A stretch of DNA of 64,000 nucleotides from Luteolibacter luteus (GTDB lineage: Bacteria > Verrucomicrobiota > Verrucomicrobiia > Verrucomicrobiales > Akkermansiaceae), in the NCBI RefSeq assembly GCF_012913485.1, contig NZ_CP051774.1, positions 6,262,001 to 6,326,000 of the forward strand, written 5' to 3'. The notes under the pieces are model-generated. The model did no database searches, was not told the DNA's origin, and saw only the letters and a program-made list of their open reading frames with translations. Within the stretch, counting starts at the first letter, position 1. Each line of letters starts with the position of its first letter. The position numbers were made by a program, and so were the translations under genes. Below, piece by piece: positions 28,020 through 36,245 of this stretch.

Positions 28020-30116
28020 TCACTCCCCGTGGAATGCGTCCGGCACGGCCTTCCGCAGGTCCTCGTCCGAGTGCAGGCCGAAGCCCTTGCGGTTCTGCTT
28101 CACCGCATCGATCACCGTGCCGTCATTGAACAAGGCATTCGTTCCCGCGGCGATCTCCGCCGCGTCGCCCAGGCCATCCCGATCCGTATCCGCGGAACTC
28201 GCAGAGGTGCCGTACTTCACGAACTCATCGTGATTGTTCAGCCCGTCCTTGTCGTCATCCAGATCCGCATCGAAGTAATCGAAGACACCATCCCCATCGC
28301 TATCCTTCGCGCCGAGGTCGAGTTGGAAGCTGAAATCCTGATCGGTCTCCAGCAGGTAGTTCCCGTAGATGGTCGAATAGCTCTTCACCACCACGGTCTT
28401 GTTGTCCGGCTGGAATTCCAGCGTGCGCAGATAGCCTTCGCCACCCAGCTTGCGGAATTGGTAGTTCGCCAGCATCTGGTGGACCGGCTGGCCGGCATCG
28501 TTCTGATCCATCCGGTAGCCCGTGCCATCGCCCAGCACGTGGCCATTCACGGTCAGCACGAAGTTGTTTTTCTTCACCAGCTTCTGCCACAGCTGTTCGC
28601 CATCGTTCATGCCGCCCGGCGTGCGGTAGCTGTGCGGATTGTAGGCCTGCGGGTTCACCTTGTCGGTGTAGTCGTAGCGCAGGTCGTTGTTGTTCATGAA
28701 GGCGTGGGTCACCAAGATGCCCTTGCGGTCCTTGTGCTTCGCCATCACCTCGTTCGCCCAGGCGATGGTGGCATCGCGCGGGCCCCACTCCAGGCACACG
28801 ATGATCCACTTCACGCCGCCCGCCTCGAAGAGGTGGAAGGTATTGTCCATCTTCCCCGGCTCCATCGCCCCGCCGAAGCTCGGCCAGGCGCGGTAGTCCT
28901 CCTCGTGGAAGTAGTCATTCATGAAGGTATCGCGCGTCGCCGCATTGCCGCCCGGACCGTAGTCGTGATTCCCCGGCACCAGCGAGTAGGGCAGCTTGCC
29001 ATCCAGCGCACCCATCGAGCGCCGCGCGTTCTGCCACTCCGGGATGGAGTTCACGTTCACGATATCGCCCAGGTGCATCACGTAGCGGATGTTCCGCGTG
29101 CGAGCATTGTTCAGGATCCACGAGGTCTGGGAATCGAAGATGCCCGGGAAATTCTGCGAGTAGATCTGCGTGTCCGGCAGCAGCACCAGGGTCCAGGATC
29201 CTTCCTTGATTTCGGAGCTGCCCGGCTGCGGCGTGAGGTCCAGCGCCGGTGCCTTGCGATCCCGCACCGTGGCGGCATAGCGATAGAGGTTCGCGAAGAA
29301 GGGCTCGTTGAATTTCTTCAGGCTCTCCGTCGCCACCTCGCTCTGGTCCGCGGGCTTGAGGATCTTGTCCACTGCCAGCGCGGAGACGAAGAAGCGGCCC
29401 TGGCCATAGGCGCCCTCCATCAGTCCCGGGAAGCGCGCCTGCGTGTCACCGGAAAGCAGCACCTCGAAGCCGTGGAATTGCACGAAGGACTCCCACTGCG
29501 TGTTCTTCGCATTCTTCTCCGCCTTCTCGCTCAGTACGAAGCTCAGCGTCTTGCCATCCGCCGACTTCGGCACGCCGGCGAGGATCGCATGCTGCGGCGC
29601 GAGGATCTGCGCGCGCGGGAAATCGATGTCGCTGCGGGTGGCCTCCTGCGTGTCCGGGAGGAAGGGCGGCTTCAGCTCGTCCTGGTCCGCCTGGGCGAAC
29701 TGGATCAGCAGGCCGGCGCGGTCGATGAAGTCATCCAGGTCCTCGCCGTAAGCGGCCATGTAGTCCTTATACTCCTTCGACTGCGAGGCGAAGGAGCCGA
29801 AGGCGATCAAGTCCACGTCCGTCTCCGGATCCGAGCCTTTCACATAGGGCGGGCGGTCGAGCGGCAGCGGCTCGACATGGAAACCCGCGCGGCGCAGCAG
29901 CTCGGCAAGGCCGACCTTTCCCGAATAGGTATCCACGGTCTCGAAGACATAGGCGCGCAGGCCTTCCGGATTCGCCGGGGCCTTCTCCGCGGGCGGATTC
30001 GCCGAGCCACCCATCGCCACCAGCGTGCCCAGATCCGGTGCGGGCTGTTTTTCTTCGGCGGCGGTCGCGAGGACCACGGATGAGGCGAGGATGAGAAGGC
30101 TCAGGCGGGTTTTCAT
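28020..30116 (-). CDS. Secreted metallophosphoesterase with C-terminal calcium-type repeats
   Basis: 698 residues from the ATG at 30116, which opens a signal peptide MKTRLSLLILASSVVLATAA; the frame upstream to 30704 is antisense to the DUF5069 gene. Residues of about 45-250 resemble a ThuA/GATase-like fold. A calcineurin-type phosphoesterase follows with LLPDTQIYSQ, MHLGDIVN, LVPGNHDYG, LVTHAFMNN and VNGHVLG, the five metal-binding blocks. The C-terminus has thrombospondin type 3-like repeats (DSDGDGVFDYFDADLDDDKD, then DTDRDGLGDAAE). The enzyme should act on phosphate esters outside the cytoplasm; the substrate is unknown. Confidence 0.9.
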   Translation of the reverse strand: MKTRLSLLILASSVVLATAAEEKQPAPDLGTLVAMGGSANPPAEKAPANPEGLRAYVFETVDTYSGKVGLAELLRRAGFHVEPLPLDRPPYVKGSDPETDVDLIAFGSFASQSKEYKDYMAAYGEDLDDFIDRAGLLIQFAQADQDELKPPFLPDTQEATRSDIDFPRAQILAPQHAILAGVPKSADGKTLSFVLSEKAEKNAKNTQWESFVQFHGFEVLLSGDTQARFPGLMEGAYGQGRFFVSALAVDKILKPADQSEVATESLKKFNEPFFANLYRYAATVRDRKAPALDLTPQPGSSEIKEGSWTLVLLPDTQIYSQNFPGIFDSQTSWILNNARTRNIRYVMHLGDIVNVNSIPEWQNARRSMGALDGKLPYSLVPGNHDYGPGGNAATRDTFMNDYFHEEDYRAWPSFGGAMEPGKMDNTFHLFEAGGVKWIIVCLEWGPRDATIAWANEVMAKHKDRKGILVTHAFMNNNDLRYDYTDKVNPQAYNPHSYRTPGGMNDGEQLWQKLVKKNNFVLTVNGHVLGDGTGYRMDQNDAGQPVHQMLANYQFRKLGGEGYLRTLEFQPDNKTVVVKSYSTIYGNYLLETDQDFSFQLDLGAKDSDGDGVFDYFDADLDDDKDGLNNHDEFVKYGTSASSADTDRDGLGDAAEIAAGTNALFNDGTVIDAVKQNRKGFGLHSDEDLRKAVPDAFHGE

Positions 30117-30272
30117 GATGAAATTGAAAAGCTGCGTAAACCCGCAGGCTGCCGCTCCCCGGCGGGCGGGTCCATGGAGGCTACGTGACAATCGTTTCAC
30201 GCATTTCCCGATAGAGTTACATCCCCTCGAAATGGCCATTGACGGAACCGTTAGGCTCCCGAGATTGCGGCC

Positions 30273-30782
30273 ATGACTTGGAACGACCGCTTTCTCGATC
30301 TCTTCGACCGCTCCGTGAAACGCTATGAGTCCGGAGACAAGGACTTCACCGGCTACTACGATGCCGCGGACAGCGCGCTGCTGGCGGAGATCGGCTACAA
30401 GCCGCGGGAGTTCTTCGACTTCGTGGAAGACTACTGCGAGGAAGCCGTGCCCTCCCCCTCCACCGCGGTGCTGATCGCCGCCGCCCGCCGCGATTACTTC
30501 AAGGTGGTGATGAAGGGAAAGCTGGGTGAAAAGGAACTCACCCGCGACGACGTCCCGACCTTCGGCGACGAGCTCGGCGGGCATGCCTACCTCCCCCGCA
30601 TCATTGCCAAGGCCAAGGCCAAGCTCCGCGGCGAGCTCGACCCGGACCTGATGTACGGCTGCGGCGGCGACCGGAATTTCCTCCAGAAGCACGGCGACCT
30701 GCACCCCGCCGACTTCCTCCGCATCGTCTGGGCCGCCGATGGCGATGACCAGAAGGTGCTGGATGCGGTGAATGGGAAGTGA
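30273..30782 (+). CDS. DUF5069 family protein
   Basis: 169 residues. Members of DUF5069 are small soluble proteins common in verrucomicrobia and carry patterns such as RSVKRYESGDKDFTGYYDAADSALLAEIG, REFFDFVEDYCEE and LRGELDPDLMYGCGGDRNFL seen here, followed by HPADFLRIVW. Function unknown. It is divergent from the metallophosphoesterase gene; the 156 bases between them contain a weak palindrome (CGTGA...TCACG near 30183). Confidence 0.75.
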   Translation: MTWNDRFLDLFDRSVKRYESGDKDFTGYYDAADSALLAEIGYKPREFFDFVEDYCEEAVPSPSTAVLIAAARRDYFKVVMKGKLGEKELTRDDVPTFGDELGGHAYLPRIIAKAKAKLRGELDPDLMYGCGGDRNFLQKHGDLHPADFLRIVWAADGDDQKVLDAVNGK

Positions 30783-30890
30783 GGCTTTCCCGGACGGGAC
30801 GGATGGCCTCCGGCTCTGACAAGAGTGCGGAGGCTTTGTTGTTTTTTGGGGAAAGGATTCAATTCACCTCTTATTTCAGTGCGTAAGCGG

Positions 30891-30915
30891 TCAATACTTT
30901 ATCATAAAGTATTGA
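30891..30915. promoter_or_regulatory. Perfect 11-bp palindrome before the HipA-like gene
   Basis: TCAATACTTTA and TAAAGTATTGA are exact reverse complements around TCA. A second small palindrome, ATTTAT-AG-ATAAAT (30915-30928), adjoins it. Both lie 60-80 bases before a gene whose product has an N-terminal DNA-binding-like domain. This is a strong candidate autoregulatory operator. Confidence 0.65.
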
Positions 30916-30935
30916 TTTATAGATAAATTCACGGG

Positions 30936-30964
30936 TTGATTTTGCAATTATTTCAATGCATAAT
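30936..30964 (+). promoter_or_regulatory. Sigma70-type promoter for the HipA-like gene
   Basis: TTGATT (30936-30941) and CATAAT (30959-30964) are separated by exactly 17 bases in AT-rich DNA. A start site about 7 bases after the -10 would fall at 30971-30973, at or next to the GTG start codon, implying a leaderless mRNA; the ATG at 30997 is the alternative start. Confidence 0.5.
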
Positions 30965-30972
30965 CCTCTCCA

Positions 30973-32367
30973 GTGGCACGCCCGGCGACCATTTCCATGG
31001 AGGACATCTCCCAGCGCTTGAGAGCGCGGGGGCCTTTGGAGGCTGTCGACCTTGAGGGATTGCTGCGGGTAAATCGCTCGACGATCACGCGCACGCTGGG
31101 GCGGATGCCGGATGTGGTGCGGCTCGGCCAGACGCGGCGGACGCGCTATGCGCTGCGGCGGGAGATCCGGAACTCGGGGAACTCATGGCCGATCTTCCGG
31201 ATCGATGCCCGCGGGCAAGCCCGGCGACTGGGTTTGCTGGAAGCTTTTCACGATCGCGTCTGGCGGGTCACTTGGGAAGAGCCTGCGCCCGAGTGGGCAG
31301 ACCGCTTTTCCGATCCCGAAGGCGTCTGGGAAGGCTTCCCCTTTTTCCTCGGCGATATTCGACCGCAAGGCTTCCTGGGCCGCTTGGCCGCGCGGGGTGC
31401 CTCCCGGCAACTCCAGATCCCGGAAGATCCGCGCGATTGGGAAGATGATCACACGCTTATCTATCTGGCTCACGCCGGTACGGATGTCCCGGGCGATATC
31501 ATCCTGGGCGAAGATTGCCTGCGGGATGCGCTGAGTCTCGGCATTAGTCCGCATCACCCGCTCCGCCCGGAGGAAGTCGGGGCGCGCTATCCGGAGCTTG
31601 CCGAAGGCATCGCCACCCTCCCCCAGCCCGGCTCGTCTGCGGGTGGCGAGCATCCGAAGTTCCTGGCCACCCTGATCGAGCGGGACGAGAGCCAGCGCCC
31701 GGTGCTGGTGAAGTTCTCACCGCCCTTTTCCCAAGACCTCGGCCGCCGCTGGGCGGACCTGCTGGTCATGGAGTGGCACGCCCTCGACCTGCTTTCAGGG
31801 ATCGGCTTGGCCGAGCCCGGCGCGCGCGTGATCGATGCCGGGGAGCGCCGCTTTTTGGAAGTCCCGCGCTTCGACCGCAGCCCGCAGGGTGGCAGAAATG
31901 GCGTGGTTTCGCTCGAAGCGCTGCATGGCTCCGCGATCGGCGGCATGCGGACGGACTGGGTCAGCCGGGTCGCCGAACTGGCGGAGGCGGGCTTCGCCAG
32001 CGAGTCCGCGCTGCGCGATACCCGCCGCCTGCAGGCCTTCGGCGAACTCATCGGGAATACCGACATGCATGCGGGAAACCTGGCCTTCCGGCTTAGCGAT
32101 ACCCTGCCCTTCGAGCTTACTCCTGCCTATGACATGCTGCCCATGATCTGGGCGCCCACCCCGCAGGGCGAGTTGGTGGAGCGCCGCTTCGAGCCCCGGC
32201 CGCCGCTGCCAGACTCCGCGGAGGCCTGGCGGGAGATGCTCGGGCATGCCCGGGAGTTCTGGCAAAGGGTCGCCGGGGACTTGCGCATCTCTGAATCCTC
32301 GCGGAATAGGGCGGGTTCCGCGGGAAGCCATCTGGAGCGCCTCGCCAGCCGATTCGCCGAATCATGA
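30973..32367 (+). CDS. yjjJ: Orphan HipA-family kinase, YjjJ-like
   Basis: 464 residues. The N-terminal ~60 residues look like a winged helix-turn-helix (DLEGLLRVNRSTITRTLGRM), and the rest is a HipA-type kinase: PKFLATLIERDESQRPVLVKFSPP (ATP-binding lysine), VMEWHALDLLSGIGLAEPGARV, FLEVPRFDR, FGELIGNTDMHAGNLAF (catalytic loop N-T-D-M-H-x-G-N) and TPAYDMLPM (metal-binding Asp). This is the architecture of YjjJ, a stand-alone HipA relative that carries its own DNA-binding domain instead of a HipB partner. No hipB lies next to it. It may phosphorylate a translation factor or tRNA synthetase, and probably represses its own promoter through the palindrome at 30891. Confidence 0.85.
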   Translation: MARPATISMEDISQRLRARGPLEAVDLEGLLRVNRSTITRTLGRMPDVVRLGQTRRTRYALRREIRNSGNSWPIFRIDARGQARRLGLLEAFHDRVWRVTWEEPAPEWADRFSDPEGVWEGFPFFLGDIRPQGFLGRLAARGASRQLQIPEDPRDWEDDHTLIYLAHAGTDVPGDIILGEDCLRDALSLGISPHHPLRPEEVGARYPELAEGIATLPQPGSSAGGEHPKFLATLIERDESQRPVLVKFSPPFSQDLGRRWADLLVMEWHALDLLSGIGLAEPGARVIDAGERRFLEVPRFDRSPQGGRNGVVSLEALHGSAIGGMRTDWVSRVAELAEAGFASESALRDTRRLQAFGELIGNTDMHAGNLAFRLSDTLPFELTPAYDMLPMIWAPTPQGELVERRFEPRPPLPDSAEAWREMLGHAREFWQRVAGDLRISESSRNRAGSAGSHLERLASRFAES

Positions 32368-32483
32368 GTCACCTCCGCACCTTTTCCAGACATTCAGGGT
32401 TTTCCGGAACGCTTTGACCCGTGCTGGCCGGTTTCTCGCTGGCCCTCCGGGCTCCGGCCTGAGCATCTTTTCATAAGCCACAA

Positions 32484-33467
32484 ATGACGACTGAAGAATT
32501 GCAGGAACGGATCGCCGCCACCAGCGGCTGGATCGCCGCCGTGAAAGAGGAAATGGGACGGGTGCTCGTCGGGCAAGAGGGACTCGTGGACCGCTTGATC
32601 GTGGGCCTGCTTTGCAACGGCCACATCCTGCTGGAAGGTGTCCCCGGCCTGGCGAAGACCCTGGCGGTGAAGGCGCTGTCCGGCTCGCTGGATGCCAGTT
32701 TCGCGCGCTTCCAGTTCACGCCGGACCTGCTGCCCGCGGACCTTCTCGGCACCATGGTCTATAACCCGCAGGAGGCGAAGTTCTCGCCGAAGCTGGGCCC
32801 GATTTTCAACAACCTGATCCTGGCGGACGAAATCAACCGCGCCCCGGCCAAGGTCCAGTCCGCGCTGCTCGAGGCCATGCAGGAAAAGCAGGTCACGCTG
32901 GCAGACACGACCTACCGCCTGCCGGAGCCTTTCCTCGTGCTGGCCACGCAGAACCCGATCGACCAGGAGGGCACCTACCAGCTCCCGGAAGCCCAGCTCG
33001 ACCGCTTCCTGCTGAAGGTGAGCGTGGGCTATCCGACGAAGGGCGAAGAACTCGAAGTGCTCGACCGCATGGCCACCTCCGCCCCGCCTTATCGCACGAA
33101 GACCGTGGCCAGCCCGCAGCAGGTCGCCGAGTCCCGCTCGCACGTGAACCAGATCTACATCGATCCCGCGGTGCGCGAATACATCGTCGACCTGATCCGT
33201 GCGACCCGCCAGCCCGCGAAGATCGATGCCGGCCTGAAGCATCTCATCCGCTCCGGTGCCTCACCGCGCGGCACCATCAACCTGGCACTCACCGCCCGCG
33301 CCCGCGCCTTCTCAAGCGGCCGTGCCTTCGTGACGCCGCAGGATGTGAAGGACATGGCCCACGACGTCCTCCGCCACCGTATCCTCCTCAGCTACGAAGC
33401 CGAAGCCGAAGACATCAATACGGACCAGGTGCTGGATCGCATCCTTTCGAAGGTGGCGGTGCCATAG
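32484..33467 (+). CDS. MoxR family AAA ATPase
   Basis: 327 residues. Walker A GVPGLAKT (residues 52-59), Walker B LADEINRAPAKVQSALLEAM, sensor ATQNPIDQEGTYQLPEAQLDRFL and a C-terminal lid with TPQDVKDMAHDVLRHRI. MoxR ATPases act as chaperones with VWA-domain proteins, which fits the cluster that follows. It is the first gene of the Bat-like group; a 364-base repeat region separates it from the DUF58 gene. Confidence 0.95.
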   Translation: MTTEELQERIAATSGWIAAVKEEMGRVLVGQEGLVDRLIVGLLCNGHILLEGVPGLAKTLAVKALSGSLDASFARFQFTPDLLPADLLGTMVYNPQEAKFSPKLGPIFNNLILADEINRAPAKVQSALLEAMQEKQVTLADTTYRLPEPFLVLATQNPIDQEGTYQLPEAQLDRFLLKVSVGYPTKGEELEVLDRMATSAPPYRTKTVASPQQVAESRSHVNQIYIDPAVREYIVDLIRATRQPAKIDAGLKHLIRSGASPRGTINLALTARARAFSSGRAFVTPQDVKDMAHDVLRHRILLSYEAEAEDINTDQVLDRILSKVAVP

Positions 33468-33482
33468 AAAAGGCAGAGACGG

Positions 33483-33830
33483 AAGACTTGAAGACGCAAG
33501 ACTCAAGACTGGAGCAGGCAGGAGCCAGACAGAAGACTTGAAGACACAAGACTCAAGACTGGAGCAGGCATACTTCGATAAGTCTTGGAAAGGAGACATG
33601 AATCTAACAGATTTCACCCTGCAAGGAGCCGGACTGGAGAAATGAGCCACTTTTATCCACCCCGCATGTTCGCAGCACCCAAGACCTCAGGTCTTGTGTC
33701 TTGCGTCTTCCAGTCTTGCGTCTTTTCCGCCGGCCCGGAGAAATGAGCCCTTTTTATCCACCCCACATGTTCGCAGCACCTCAAGACCTCAAGTCTTGTG
33801 TCTTGCGTCTTCCAGTCTTGCGTCTTTTCC
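33483..33830. repeat. AAGAC-rich direct and inverted repeats between moxR and the DUF58 gene
   Basis: A 38-base unit (33483-33520) recurs at 33533-33570 with one change. A longer unit of about 94 bases (33636-33730) recurs at 33737-33830, offset 101, and its second copy ends one base before the DUF58 start codon. AAGACGCAAGACT in the left block is the reverse complement of AGTCTTGCGTCTT in the right blocks, so transcripts can fold across the gap. The remainder of this 364-base gap has no coding character. Confidence 0.75.
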
Positions 33831-33831
33831 C

Positions 33832-34725
33832 ATGACCCCCGACGAACACATCGAGGAAGTGATGAACCGGGTCCGGAAGCTGGAGCTGAAGGCCCGGCGT
33901 CTGGTGAAGGAGTCCTTCGCGGGTGAATACCAGTCTTCCTTCCGCGGGCAGGGTCTCGATTTCGATGACTTCCGCGAGTACCAGCATGGCGATGAGATCC
34001 GCTTCATCGACTGGAACGTGACGGCGCGGATGGGGTCACCCTATATCCGGAAATTCCGCGAGGAGCGGGAGCTGGCGGTGATCCTGGCGGTGGACGTTTC
34101 CGGGTCCGGGGATTTCGGCAGCCTTCATTTCAGCAAGCGGGAAGCCGCGGCGGAAGCGGCCGCGATCATCGGCTTCAGCGCGGTGGGAAATGGCGACAAG
34201 GTCGGGCTGCTGCTGTTCGCGAAGGAGGCCTTCCTCTTCGTCCCCGCGGCGAAGGGCACGCGCCATGTCCTGCGCATCGTCCGGGAGATCCTGATGGCCC
34301 AGCCGCAGGAGAAAGGCACCTCGATCGCGAATGCCTGTGATTTCCTGATCCGCACGCTGCGCCGGAAGGCCTTCGTGTTCCTGATTTCGGATTTCTTCGA
34401 CGACCCGATCGACAAGGCGCTGGGCAAGCTCGCGCGCAAGCACGAGACCATCGCCCTGCAGATCAATGACCCTCTGGAAAGCAAGCTGCCCCGCGCCGGA
34501 CGCGTGGTGCTGACCGACCCCGAGACCGGCTGGGAGGTGATGGTGAATACCAACAACGCCAACCTGCGCATGGGCTATGAGAAGCTGATGCGCCGCCAGC
34601 ACGAAGGAATCCAGAACACCTGCAAGAAGCACGGCATCGACCACGCGCAGCTTTCCACGGCGCGCGACCGCCTGCAGGATCTCCACCGGCTTTTGAAAAA
34701 GCGCGCCCGCAAGCGCACCCGCTAA
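33832..34725 (+). CDS. DUF58 protein of the Bat-like cluster
   Basis: 297 residues from the ATG at 33832; the in-frame extension to 33694 is repeat DNA. DUF58 features are clear: FRGQGLDFDDFREYQHGDEI, RFIDWNVTARMGSPYIRKF and a VWA-like fold with ILAVDVSGSGDFG, FVFLISDFFDD and HETIALQINDPLE. These proteins are usually partners of MoxR ATPases. The next gene begins 3 bases after the stop. Confidence 0.9.
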   Translation: MTPDEHIEEVMNRVRKLELKARRLVKESFAGEYQSSFRGQGLDFDDFREYQHGDEIRFIDWNVTARMGSPYIRKFREERELAVILAVDVSGSGDFGSLHFSKREAAAEAAAIIGFSAVGNGDKVGLLLFAKEAFLFVPAAKGTRHVLRIVREILMAQPQEKGTSIANACDFLIRTLRRKAFVFLISDFFDDPIDKALGKLARKHETIALQINDPLESKLPRAGRVVLTDPETGWEVMVNTNNANLRMGYEKLMRRQHEGIQNTCKKHGIDHAQLSTARDRLQDLHRLLKKRARKRTR

Positions 34726-34728
34726 CGC

Positions 34729-35247
34729 ATGAAGCAAACTCCTGACGACGCACTCGTGCTCCGGGACCTGGTTCCGGCGGAGCCGCTGCTGCCCGACTCC
34801 AGCCTGCCCGTGTGGGCGTGGTTCTTCATCGCCTCCGGCACCCTCTTCCTAGGCATCCTGATCTGGTATCTCATCCGCAGGCAGAAGCCGGTGGGCATGG
34901 TCGATCCCCGGAAAGTCCGGGATGAAGCCTACCGCCGCGCGATCGCCGAGCTGGAAGGCCCCGGCACCGACACGATGCAGGAGGCGGCCACGCGGGTCTC
35001 GATCGCCCTGCGCCGCTACCTGGCGGTGGTTTCCGGGGATCCGGCACTTTTTGAAACGCATGAGGAATTCGTGGGCCGCCACGAATCTCTGGCCAAGTAT
35101 CCCGAGGAGCTGCGCCGGGACACTACCGAAGGATTTTCCCATCTCGCCCGATTGAAGTATGGTCGCGAGGCAAATGGGGATCCCGCGACGCTTTTCTCTA
35201 CGGCGCGGCAACTGCTCGACCGTCTCCACCAGTACCAACCCGCATGA
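34729..35247 (+). CDS. DUF4381-like membrane protein of the Bat cluster
   Basis: 172 residues with a single membrane segment (about 28-50, VWAWFFIASGTLFLGILIWYLI) preceded by LVPAEPLLPDSSLP, and a helical cytoplasmic domain (VSIALRRYLAVVSGDPALFETHEEF). It occupies the position where DUF4381/BatC-type proteins occur. The stop overlaps the next start by 4 nt (ATGA), so translation is probably coupled. Confidence 0.75.
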   Translation: MKQTPDDALVLRDLVPAEPLLPDSSLPVWAWFFIASGTLFLGILIWYLIRRQKPVGMVDPRKVRDEAYRRAIAELEGPGTDTMQEAATRVSIALRRYLAVVSGDPALFETHEEFVGRHESLAKYPEELRRDTTEGFSHLARLKYGREANGDPATLFSTARQLLDRLHQYQPA

Positions 35248-36245
35248 GGGAATTCCTGGAACATTTCACCTTCGCCCAGCCGCAGTGGCTCCTGCTGCTG
35301 ATCCCCTGCGCGCTGCTTTTCGTGCTGCGCCGGGGCCGCGGCGCGGAAGCCGCCCTCACCTTTTCCACCCTTTCCGTACTGGTCAGCCTGGGGGCGAAGG
35401 TCCGCCGCTCCGCCTTCAATTTCGGCCTGCCGCTGGCCATCCTAGCGCTGGTGCCTGCGATCTTCGCGATGGCCCGCCCGGTGTGGCGGAATGAATACCA
35501 ATCGAAGACCGCCAGCGGCATCGACATCGTGATCGCCTTCGACGTCTCGCTGTCCATGGGCATCGATGACTTCCGCACGCCCGATGGCCGGCCGCTGCCG
35601 CGGATCGATGCGGCGAAGGAGGTGGTGAACAAGTTCATCGAGAGCCGCCCGGACGACCGCATCGGCATGGTGATTTATTCCGGCCGGCCGTATTCGGTGA
35701 GCCCGATCACGCTGGATCACGATTGGCTGCTGCACAGCTTCCGCCAGGTGAACCTGAATATCCTGAAGGAAATGGGCACCGCGATCGGCTCCGCCATCGC
35801 CGCCTCTTCCAGCCGGCTCGATTCGCGGGATGCGAAGAGCAAGATCATCGTGCTGATCACGGACGGGGCCTCGAACTCCGGGAAGATCTCCCCGATCGAA
35901 GCGGCGGAGAATGCGAAGAAGCTCGGCATCAAGATCTACACCGTGGCCGTCGGCACGGAGCAGGGCCGCGTGGATAGCAGCATCCAGCGCTTCGCCCGCC
36001 AGGAATTCGACCTGCCGACCCTGCGGAAGATCGCGGCCCTGACCGGTGGCGAACACTACTGGGCGCAGAACGTCGAGAGCCTGCAGCGCACTTTCAAGTC
36101 GATCGACGAGCTGGAGAAATCCGAGACCGTGTCCCGCACGGTGATCGAGGATGAAGAGCTCTTCCCATGGTTCGCCGGGGCCGCGGTGCTGGCCGCGCTG
36201 GCCGCCGCCTTTATCCTGGCCCTCAACCCTCCGCCCGCGCCATGA
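35244..36245 (+). CDS. batA: VWA-domain membrane protein, BatA-like
   Basis: 333 residues. Two N-terminal hydrophobic segments (LLLLIPCALLFVLRRG, PLAILALVPAIFAMARPVWR), a VWA domain with an intact MIDAS (IVIAFDVSLSMGIDD, TDGASNSGKISP) and a C-terminal membrane anchor (WFAGAAVLAALAAAFILAL). It overlaps the upstream and downstream genes by 4 nt each. BatA-type proteins are thought to act with MoxR in envelope or oxidative-stress functions; the exact role is unknown. Confidence 0.9.
   Translation: MREFLEHFTFAQPQWLLLLIPCALLFVLRRGRGAEAALTFSTLSVLVSLGAKVRRSAFNFGLPLAILALVPAIFAMARPVWRNEYQSKTASGIDIVIAFDVSLSMGIDDFRTPDGRPLPRIDAAKEVVNKFIESRPDDRIGMVIYSGRPYSVSPITLDHDWLLHSFRQVNLNILKEMGTAIGSAIAASSSRLDSRDAKSKIIVLITDGASNSGKISPIEAAENAKKLGIKIYTVAVGTEQGRVDSSIQRFARQEFDLPTLRKIAALTGGEHYWAQNVESLQRTFKSIDELEKSETVSRTVIEDEELFPWFAGAAVLAALAAAFILALNPPPAP

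Noticed and set aside
27786-30083. Plus-strand 765-codon frame opposite the metallophosphoesterase
   Set aside because: The opposite strand encodes a full set of phosphoesterase motifs; this frame is a His/Arg/Val-rich shadow.
33694-33831. N-terminal extension of the DUF58 protein
   Set aside because: The extra codons are repeat DNA and the ATG at 33832 aligns with the family N-terminus.
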